A stretch of DNA of 5,614 bases from an uncultured Opitutia bacterium (GTDB lineage Bacteria > Verrucomicrobiota > Verrucomicrobiia > Opitutales > UBA953): positions 1 to 5,614 of the forward strand of contig CAIRLQ010000176.1 in NCBI GenBank assembly GCA_903879465.1. Direction: 5' to 3'. Positions 1 to 5,614 of the stretch are shown in pieces. Below the pieces are notes generated by a model that saw nothing but the letters and a program-made list of their open reading frames with translations, was not told where the DNA came from and did not search any database. How positions within the stretch are numbered: position 1 is the first letter of the stretch; each line of letters begins with the position of its first letter. Made by a program: the position numbers and the translations under genes.

Positions 1-1494
1 TTCATCAAGTGGGCCCGCCTCGACGCCAACTCTGACCTCAAAGGACTCGAATCCTTCGCACCCACGAGGTTCGTCGCGGCCAACACCGACGACCAGCGCA
101 AGAAGCAGCAGGCCCTCATCGACAACGGAGCCACGATTCTGCGCCGACCCGTCGACGCAGCTTTCGGCCCCGACGGCTGCCTCTACCTCCTCGACTACGG
201 CGAGACTTGGGGCGTTAATGCCGACTCCGCTCTCCTGAAGATCTCCTACGTCCGAGGCAACCTCCAGCCAATCGCCAAACTCACGGTCTCAACTCCAGCC
301 GGACCGGCCCCGCTCAAGACCACACTCTCCGCGAAAGGCTCGCGCGACCTCGACGGAGGCAAGTTGAGCTTCTCCTGGAAACTACAGCCTGGCGACAAGA
401 AGCTTGGCGAAGGCGAAGAAATCTCCGTTGCGCTTGAGACCGCCGGCAACTTCAACGTCGAGCTCACCGTCACCGACGGTCAGGGCGGCTCCACGACGCG
501 CGCCACGCCCATCGTCGTCGGCAATACCATCCCAGTGGTAAACTTCACCACACCGCAGAGCGGCGACTTCTTCACGCCCGGTAAGCCGCTCAGCTATAAG
601 GTGACCGTGCAGGACGCCGAGGACGGCTCCTCCGATGCCAAGGCCGCCGAGTTCGGCGCACGAACGCTCATAACCTCCGCCTTCCTGCCCGCCGACGGCA
701 AGGCCGTCGCGGTCGATCCGGGTCTCGCGCTGATGCGCCAGAGCGATTGCTTCAACTGCCACGCCATGGAGACGCCCTTGGTCGGTCCAGCCTTCGTCGC
801 CATCGCCGACAAATACCGTAAGCAAGCCGGGGCCGACGAACTTCTGAACAAGAAGGTCCGCCTTGGTGGCAGCGGCGTCTGGGGACAGGTCCCGATGCTC
901 GGGCACCCGCAGCACACCGAGGACGAAGTCGCCATCATGCTCCGCTGGCTGCTTGCCCTCGAGAAAGGAAAGGGCGGCCCAACCCTCACCCGCGGCCTTG
1001 AAGGCCAGCTGACCGCCCCCAAGGAAAACAAGCCGGGCACTCTACTGCTTGAGGCAATCTACACCGACGCAGGCGCCGGCGTCGCCGGGCCGCTCTCGGG
1101 TAAGGCCGTCGTGAAGCTCCGTCACCGCCGCCTCGAAGCCGAATCTGGTGAGATCACGGACGCCAAGAACACAGGTAAGGCGGTTGGCTCCACTAAACAC
1201 GGCACCACGATTAAGTTCGCCGACCTCAACCTCGCCGACACCAAGAACGTCAAGATCAACGCCGCCGCCGCCGGCGGCACCAAGGGTAGCCAGATCGAGG
1301 TCCGCTTGGATTCGGCGATCGGCCCGATCGTCGCGACCGTCGACATCACCTACTCGGGCGACTGGAATAAGTTCGTCGAGAGCAAGGCGAAGCTTACACC
1401 CACCAGCGGTCGTCATGACGTCTATCTTGTCCTAACCAACCCCAAGAAGGGCGGCGGCCTGATGAACGTCGACTGGGTAGAGTTCGCCCCGTAA
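1..1494 (+). CDS. Secreted multidomain sugar-dehydrogenase-like protein, C-terminal part (propeller end, PKD, cytochrome c, CBM6); 5' truncated
   Basis: The reading frame is open from base 1 and gives 497 residues; the true start lies upstream. Residues about 45-90 (FGPDGCLYLLDYGETWG, then ISYVRGN) match the last blade of glucose/sorbosone dehydrogenase-like beta-propellers. Residues about 92-173 form a PKD domain (SRDLDGG, FSW, VTDGQGG). Residues about 236-321 form a class I cytochrome c: heme site C250-F-N-C253-H254, a GPAF motif, and M299 in VPMLGHP as likely distal ligand. Residues about 378-497 resemble CBM6 (IEVRLDS, SGDWNKF, HDVYLVL, ending NVDWVEF). The family is exported and is presumed to oxidise a sugar and pass electrons to its own heme. 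The substrate is unknown. A TTG at 364 is internal and not a real start, since homology continues upstream of it. The domain calls are firm; the enzymatic role is inferred because the catalytic propeller is outside the window. Confidence 0.9.
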   Translation, partial: FIKWARLDANSDLKGLESFAPTRFVAANTDDQRKKQQALIDNGATILRRPVDAAFGPDGCLYLLDYGETWGVNADSALLKISYVRGNLQPIAKLTVSTPAGPAPLKTTLSAKGSRDLDGGKLSFSWKLQPGDKKLGEGEEISVALETAGNFNVELTVTDGQGGSTTRATPIVVGNTIPVVNFTTPQSGDFFTPGKPLSYKVTVQDAEDGSSDAKAAEFGARTLITSAFLPADGKAVAVDPGLALMRQSDCFNCHAMETPLVGPAFVAIADKYRKQAGADELLNKKVRLGGSGVWGQVPMLGHPQHTEDEVAIMLRWLLALEKGKGGPTLTRGLEGQLTAPKENKPGTLLLEAIYTDAGAGVAGPLSGKAVVKLRHRRLEAESGEITDAKNTGKAVGSTKHGTTIKFADLNLADTKNVKINAAAAGGTKGSQIEVRLDSAIGPIVATVDITYSGDWNKFVESKAKLTPTSGRHDVYLVLTNPKKGGGLMNVDWVEFAP

Positions 1495-1499
1495 ATCAC

Positions 1500-1515
1500 A
1501 GCAAATCGCTTTGCT
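1500..1515 (+). other. Small perfect hairpin just after the stop codon
   Basis: AGCAAA at 1500-1505 pairs perfectly with TTTGCT at 1510-1515 around a four-base TCGC loop. It starts five bases after the TAA stop at 1492-1494 and precedes the main terminator hairpin. It has no U-tract of its own. It may be a 3'-end stabilising element or simply chance. Confidence 0.4.
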
Positions 1516-1538
1516 TCCGAAAGGGGAAGGGACATAGT
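1511..1538 (+). promoter_or_regulatory. Possible weak hflX promoter overlapping the upstream terminator
   Basis: TTGCTT (1511-1516, 3 of 6 to the sigma-70 -35 consensus) and CATAGT (1533-1538, 4 of 6 to the -10 consensus) are 16 bases apart. Transcription would begin near 1545, about 20 bases before the GTG. The -10 lies in the loop of the terminator hairpin. The match is weak and could be chance; the alternatives are a promoter inside the preceding gene or readthrough. Confidence 0.22.
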
Positions 1539-1557
1539 GCCCTTCCCCTTTTTCTTT
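1520..1557 (+). terminator. Strong intrinsic terminator of the propeller/cytochrome/CBM6 gene
   Basis: AAAGGGGAAGGG (1520-1531) pairs perfectly over 12 bp with CCCTTCCCCTTT (1540-1551) around an 8-base loop (ACATAGTG). The right arm runs into a T-rich tail (TTTTTCTTT, 1549-1557). This is a classic factor-independent terminator on the plus strand. It ends only about 8 bases before the next start codon. Confidence 0.88.
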
Positions 1558-1565
1558 CCGCCCAC

Positions 1566-2870
<1,305 letters not shown>

Positions 2871-2883
2871 CCATTTTTTACTA

Positions 2884-2914
2884 CCCAAGGCTGGAACTTT
2901 CAGCATAACTTGGG
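2884..2914 (+). other. Two-tier hairpin between hflX and the small cytochrome gene, possible hflX terminator
   Basis: CCCAAG (2884-2889) pairs with CTTGGG (2909-2914), and directly inside it GCTG (2890-2893) pairs with CAGC (2901-2904), leaving a four-base ATAA bulge on the right arm. Only a short GTTTCCC follows, so the U-tract is poor, and a T6 run (2874-2879) lies upstream instead. It could be a weak hflX terminator or a 3' structure. Confidence 0.4.
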
Positions 2915-2927
2915 GTTTCCCTAATAC
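2899..2927 (+). promoter_or_regulatory. Possible promoter of the small cytochrome gene
   Basis: TTCAGC (2899-2904) and TAATAC (2922-2927) are separated by 17 bases. Each matches the sigma-70 consensus at only 3 of 6 positions. If real, transcription starts a few bases before the ATG at 2937, making a leaderless or nearly leaderless message, which would fit the absence of a ribosome binding site. Confidence 0.25.
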
Positions 2928-2936
2928 ATCCCTCCT

Positions 2937-3314
2937 ATGCGTATCCTCGCCCTCGTCTCCCTACTCACCGCCTCCTCGGCCTTTGCAGCCGCTGACCACG
3001 CCGCCGCCTTCAAGGCTGATATCGCCCCGATTCTCGAAAAGAGCTGCGTCGGCTGCCACGGCAAGGACAAGACCAAGAAGCCCAAGGGCGGCTTCGACGC
3101 CACCTCCCTCGAGACCATCGTCAAGGGCGGCAAAGAAAACGGCGCTGGCATCACCTGGGGCGACGTCTCCAAGAGCTCCCTCTACAAGAGCTGCGAACTC
3201 GGCATCAGCAACCCGGATGACGACCTCGCCATGCCCCCGAAGAAGAAGAAAGATCGCGTTGCCCTCACCAAGGAGCAGCTCGCGAAGCTCAAGGCCTTCA
3301 TCGAAGCCAAGTAA
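2937..3314 (+). CDS. Small exported planctomycete-type monoheme cytochrome c
   Basis: This 125-residue protein starts at ATG 2937 with a signal peptide (MRILALVSLL, small residues to AFA near 17), so the mature protein of about 106 residues should be periplasmic. One heme c site is present: C37-V-G-C40-H41. The conserved MPP near the C-terminus (99-101) supplies the likely axial methionine, as in planctomycete-type cytochrome c domains (Pfam PSCyt1-like). The final helix, roughly 110-124, resembles the usual terminal helix of the fold. An additional cysteine, C86, is outside the heme motif. The protein is rich in lysine (KKKKDR after MPP). Its likely role is as a small soluble electron carrier; partners are unknown. 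It stands alone between a hairpin and a strong terminator, so it is probably monocistronic. No Shine-Dalgarno sequence precedes it (ATCCCTCCT). Confidence 0.9.
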   Translation: MRILALVSLLTASSAFAAADHAAAFKADIAPILEKSCVGCHGKDKTKKPKGGFDATSLETIVKGGKENGAGITWGDVSKSSLYKSCELGISNPDDDLAMPPKKKKDRVALTKEQLAKLKAFIEAK

Positions 3315-3327
3315 GCCTAGCGCTTAC
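3311..3327 (+). other. Small hairpin spanning the stop codon of the small cytochrome gene
   Basis: GTAAGC (3311-3316) pairs perfectly with GCTTAC (3322-3327) around a five-base loop. The TAA stop (3312-3314) is inside the left arm. The main terminator hairpin follows five bases later. This repeats the arrangement seen after the first gene. Confidence 0.4.
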
Positions 3328-3331
3328 CCTC

Positions 3332-3361
3332 AAAAAGCCCGCGGTAACCCGCGGGTTTTTT
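3332..3361 (+). terminator. Strong intrinsic terminator of the small cytochrome gene
   Basis: CCCGCGG (3338-3344) pairs with CCGCGGG (3349-3355) around a TAAC loop. The stem can be lengthened by G-U and A-T pairs between AAAAAG (3332-3337) and T6 (3356-3361). The GC stem followed by six T residues is a textbook factor-independent terminator. The flanking A-run could allow some activity on the minus strand as well. Confidence 0.93.
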
Positions 3362-3393
3362 GTGTCTAATTACTAGCCGCTAGCGTTGTCGGC

Positions 3394-3426
3394 TTCCGTT
3401 TGACGCGGCCCTCCGATAGATTACTT
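3394..3426 (+). promoter_or_regulatory. Candidate promoter region of the DUF2231-cytochrome operon
   Basis: TTGACG (3400-3405) matches the -35 consensus at 5 of 6 positions, but the nearest -10-like word at acceptable distance, TTACTT (3421-3426), is only 15 bases away. An alternative pair is TTCCGT (3394-3399) with TAGATT (3417-3422) at 17 bases. A promoter is expected here because a strong terminator lies just upstream. The exact elements are uncertain. The TTG in this -35 word is also an in-frame potential start, which I regard as spurious. Confidence 0.35.
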
Positions 3427-3447
3427 CCCAGACAACCCCCATCTCCG

Positions 3448-4374
3448 ATGCGCCACCGCCTCAACGCCTACTTCAAGTCCGTCCAGCACCACGTGCCGCT
3501 GACCGCCGCGATCGGCCTCAATCTAATCCTCGTCCTCTGCGCCTTCCTGCTGAAGGCCGACGGCGACATGCGGAGCTCGGCGCTACTTTCCGTGGCCGGC
3601 AACTTCCACATCCTAGCCCTGCACCTGCCAGCCGCCCTGCTACTGATCGTGCCGCTCCTCGAGTTCTGGGAGAAACATGAAGTCGCGACGGTCTCCATCC
3701 GCCGACTTTCCCTCATCTGCGCTGCCGGCACCTGGATCGCCGCCCTACTCGGCGTCTTCCATGCCCACTTCAACGGCTACAGTGGTGACGCCGTGCAATT
3801 GCACCTCTGGGGGGGCGTCGCCGCCTCCATCTTCGCCTCCGCCGCCTGGCTAGCGCTGGATCAGACTCGCATCAAGCGACTTGCCACGCAGGCCGTGGCG
3901 GTCGGCGTGATGAGTTTCGCCGCGCACATCGGCGGCGAACTCGTGCATGAAGAAGGTTTCCCCTTCCGACCCAATAAGGTCGCCGCGAATCACGCCGGAA
4001 AACCGGGTGCCAAGGCTGAGTATAAAAATACCGGAAATGCGTATGCCGATATCATTACTCCAATCCTGCAAGCCCGCTGCGTCTCATGCCACGGCGCTAA
4101 AAAAGTTAAAGGCAAACTCCGCATGGACTCGCTAGAGGCCCTGAAAAAAGGCGGCGGCTCCGACGACCCCGTCTACACTCCCGGCGACCTAAAAAAGAGC
4201 GGGATGTTCACGCGCATCACTCTCGACCCCAAGGACGATGACTTCATGCCGCCCAAAGAAGAGAAGCCTCTCACAAAATCACAGGTGAAGGCCATCGGAC
4301 TCTGGATTGAAGGTAAAATCATTCCGGATGACGTGGCTAAAGCCGCCTTCGATGAAGCCCAAGGCGGCAAGTAA
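3448..4374 (+). CDS. Membrane protein: DUF2231-like histidine-rich domain fused to planctomycete-type cytochrome c
   Basis: The start is ATG 3448 (308 residues). A TTG at 3400 would add 16 residues but lies in the promoter region, so it is rejected. Residues 1-170 hold four or five hydrophobic helices (about 17-36, 54-72, 86-104, 116-136, 146-161). Several histidines sit in or beside them (H54, H59, H105, H107, H119, H160, H167). FHILALHLPAALL and HIGGELVHEEG resemble the DUF2231 pattern of an HxPxxL first motif and a GGxLVYxxG second motif. A linker (about 172-196) leads to a C-terminal cytochrome c domain with heme site C211-V-S-C214-H215 and MPP at 267-269. The cytochrome domain should face the periplasm. 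The likely role is passing electrons between periplasmic carriers and the membrane; this is inferred. The gene lies 4 bases upstream of a paralogous cytochrome gene, so the two are co-transcribed. Confidence 0.88.
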   Translation: MRHRLNAYFKSVQHHVPLTAAIGLNLILVLCAFLLKADGDMRSSALLSVAGNFHILALHLPAALLLIVPLLEFWEKHEVATVSIRRLSLICAAGTWIAALLGVFHAHFNGYSGDAVQLHLWGGVAASIFASAAWLALDQTRIKRLATQAVAVGVMSFAAHIGGELVHEEGFPFRPNKVAANHAGKPGAKAEYKNTGNAYADIITPILQARCVSCHGAKKVKGKLRMDSLEALKKGGGSDDPVYTPGDLKKSGMFTRITLDPKDDDFMPPKEEKPLTKSQVKAIGLWIEGKIIPDDVAKAAFDEAQGGK

Positions 4375-4378
4375 GCCG

Positions 4379-4843
4379 ATGCGACTACTGCCGATTTTCC
4401 TGACTTCGTTTGTAATCGCCGCGCCGATCGCTCCGAAGAAAGCAGAACCGCAGAAGCCCCTGACGCCGGCACAAAAGGCGGACTATATAAAAGTCATCCA
4501 GCCCATCTTCGACGCCCATTGCATCTCGTGCCACGGTCCTAAAAAAGAAAAAGGGAAGCTCCGCCTCGACACCCTTGAAGCCACCCTCAAGGGAGGCAAG
4601 AACCCGACCTTTATCATCGGTAAGGCCGAAAGTAGCATGCTCCTGGCACGGGTCTTCCTCGAACGCACCGCCGGGGACATCATGCCCCCCAAAGCGGAGA
4701 AGCCCATGACCGAGAAGGAAAAGGAGGCGATTTACGCCTTTGTTGAAGGCCAGCCTATCCCTGACGAGCTATCCAAGGCCGCCCTCGCCGACACCAAAAC
4801 GGCCGTGGCCGACGCTAAGAACTCCTCTAAGCCCAAGAAGTAA
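4379..4843 (+). CDS. Exported planctomycete-type monoheme cytochrome c, paralog of the preceding C-terminal domain
   Basis: The start is ATG 4379, four bases after the previous stop, giving 154 residues; longer in-frame TTG starts lie inside the upstream gene. A short signal peptide (MRLLPIFLTSFVIAAPIA) suggests export, with cleavage near residues 14-18. The heme site is C48-I-S-C51-H52 and the axial methionine is probably M102 of MPP. KGKLRLDTLEA (58-68), KAEKPMT after MPP, and the EGQPIPDE tail closely parallel the cytochrome domain of the preceding membrane protein, indicating duplication. The C-terminus is a low-complexity lysine/alanine tail (KPKK). Its likely role is as a soluble or loosely attached periplasmic electron carrier partnering the membrane protein. 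A weak AAGGCGG (4361-4367), 11 bases upstream, is the only purine-rich word near any start here. Function beyond electron transfer is not evident. Confidence 0.9.
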   Translation: MRLLPIFLTSFVIAAPIAPKKAEPQKPLTPAQKADYIKVIQPIFDAHCISCHGPKKEKGKLRLDTLEATLKGGKNPTFIIGKAESSMLLARVFLERTAGDIMPPKAEKPMTEKEKEAIYAFVEGQPIPDELSKAALADTKTAVADAKNSSKPKK

Positions 4844-4892
4844 GTTTTCTTTTGCCCACCACCGTCCCCACACCCTTTATCCCAGATACCCC

Positions 4893-5614
4893 ATGAAACT
4901 ACGCTCACTCCTCGCGCTGGCACTCCTCGCCGGCCTGACCTCCACGCTCTCGGCCGAGCAGAAGCCCCTGCGAGTCCTCGTTGTCGCCGGCGGCTGCTGC
5001 CACGACTACGGCGCCCAGAAGGACATCCTCAAGAAGGGCATCGAATCCCGACTCAACGCCACCGTCGAAATCGCTTACGTCGACGTCAAGGCCAAGGACT
5101 TCAAGGGCAAGGCCACCCAGCCGATCTTCGAGATTTATAAGAATGCCGATTGGGCGAAGAACTTCGACGTGGTCATTCACGACGAATGCGCCGCCGACGT
5201 TACCGATCAGACCTACGTCGCCAACATCGTCAACGCCCACAAGAATGGACTCCCAGCCGTGAACTTGCACTGCGCGATGCACAGCTACCGCTGGGGCCAG
5301 TTTGGCCAACCCGTCAAAGTCGGCGCCGATAACGCCAGCTGGTACGAGATGCTCGGCCTGCAGTCCACCGGCCACGGCCCGCAGCTTCCCATCGCCATCG
5401 CCTTCTCCGATAAGGAAAATCCGATCGTGAAGGGTTTCGGCGATTGGACCACCATCAACGAAGAGCTCTACAATAACGTCCAGGTCCTCACTGGTAAGGG
5501 TCTCGCCAACGGCACCCAGAAGGTCCCGGAAAAGAAGGACAAGGCCGGCAAGGTCGTCACCCCGGCCAAGGAAGTCACCAGCATCGTCGTCTGGACCAAT
5601 GAGTTCGGCCCGAA
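4893..5614 (+). CDS. Exported ThuA-like protein, N-terminal 240 residues; 3' truncated by the window
   Basis: From ATG 4893 the frame is open to the end of the window. Residues 1-21 form a signal peptide (KLRSLLALALLAG, cleavage near LSA/E). The rest matches the ThuA-like family, which has the class I glutamine amidotransferase flavodoxin-like fold. The first strand and loop is VLVVAGGCCHDYG (28-40). A strand with VIHDE follows (94-98), then PAVNLHCAMHSYR (121-133), GHGP (160-163) and ENPIVKGF (175-182), then INEELYNN (188-195) and WTNEFGP (234-240). ThuA was named for trehalose utilisation, but the reaction of these exported homologs is not established. A lysine-rich stretch (about 209-227) appears to be a surface insertion. 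The 49-base gap from the preceding gene contains no terminator, so co-transcription is possible. No Shine-Dalgarno sequence is visible. Confidence 0.9.
   Translation, partial: MKLRSLLALALLAGLTSTLSAEQKPLRVLVVAGGCCHDYGAQKDILKKGIESRLNATVEIAYVDVKAKDFKGKATQPIFEIYKNADWAKNFDVVIHDECAADVTDQTYVANIVNAHKNGLPAVNLHCAMHSYRWGQFGQPVKVGADNASWYEMLGLQSTGHGPQLPIAIAFSDKENPIVKGFGDWTTINEELYNNVQVLTGKGLANGTQKVPEKKDKAGKVVTPAKEVTSIVVWTNEFGP

Noticed and set aside
382..915. Long minus-strand open frame (177 codons) opposite the propeller/cytochrome gene
   Set aside because: It is a shadow of codon bias in the GC-rich plus-strand gene; it shows no recognisable domain, while the plus strand encodes clear PKD and cytochrome motifs.
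3373..3384. CTAG-CCG-CTAG inverted repeat
   Set aside because: The arms are too short and the loop too small to be convincing as an operator or structure.
3400..3447. TTG start giving a 16-residue N-terminal extension of the membrane cytochrome protein
   Set aside because: The TTG is part of a TTGACG -35-like word, the extension is proline/arginine-rich and unlike a membrane-protein N-terminus, and ATG 3448 directly precedes the first helix.
3809..3815. Run of seven G residues inside the membrane domain, a possible phase-variation tract
   Set aside because: It encodes conserved-looking W-G-G in frame; seven G is short for slippage and no promoter or surface-antigen context supports switching.
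4191..4197. In-frame A-AAA-AAG heptamer, a possible -1 frameshift site, in the membrane cytochrome gene
   Set aside because: The -1 frame stops at 4239 and would only remove the conserved MPP region; no stimulatory structure is evident, and lysine-rich genes contain such words by chance.
4852..4881. TTGCCC and TTTATC as a separate promoter for the ThuA-like gene
   Set aside because: The -10 match is poor; co-transcription from the upstream operon explains the spacing equally well.
4905..5375. Minus-strand open frame (156 codons) opposite the ThuA-like gene
   Set aside because: The low-complexity V/G/D/L-rich translation is typical of an antisense shadow; the plus strand has a signal peptide and family motifs.

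Overview
The window is GC-rich, with C or G favoured at third codon positions. All its genes lie on the plus strand, and most encode exported redox or sugar-related proteins. Planctomycete-type cytochrome c domains (CxxCH plus MPP), a propeller/PKD/cytochrome/CBM6 fusion and a ThuA-like exported protein are typical of the Planctomycetota-Verrucomicrobiota group. I infer a verrucomicrobial, possibly Opitutae-like, heterotroph that degrades polysaccharides. No rRNA or marker gene is present to fix the taxon. Starts lack a clear Shine-Dalgarno sequence, which fits that group.

Layout: (1) Positions 1-1494 hold the 3' end of a large secreted fusion protein: end of a sugar-dehydrogenase-like beta-propeller, PKD domain, class I cytochrome c, and a CBM6-like domain. 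It is followed by a small hairpin and a strong intrinsic terminator. (2) 1566-2870 is hflX, the ribosome-associated GTPase; its GTG start lies about 12 bases after the terminator U-tract. (3) 2937-3314 is a small exported monoheme cytochrome with its own terminator. (4) 3448-4374 is a membrane protein: a DUF2231-like multi-helix domain rich in histidines, fused to a planctomycete-type cytochrome c domain. (5) 4379-4843, only 4 bases downstream, is a second exported cytochrome, closely related to the C-terminal domain of the previous protein. (6) 4893 to the window end is the N-terminal part of an exported ThuA-like protein (glutamine amidotransferase-like fold).

How the genes may work together (inference): the first protein could bind a carbohydrate, oxidise it and pass electrons to its own heme. 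The membrane DUF2231-cytochrome protein and the two soluble single-heme cytochromes look like a short periplasmic electron-transfer chain ending at the membrane. ThuA-like proteins often accompany sugar-oxidation genes in these phyla. hflX is a housekeeping gene with no evident link to the rest. The 3448-4843 pair is almost certainly one operon and may extend into the ThuA gene, because no terminator separates them.

There are no tRNA or rRNA genes, CRISPR arrays, insertion sequences or integrase genes, and no gene-free stretch exceeds about 135 bases. The most notable items are the three stand-alone planctomycete-type cytochrome domains (two of them adjacent paralogs), the histidine-rich membrane domain, a repeated 'small hairpin at the stop codon, then strong terminator' arrangement, and a variant HflX linker.
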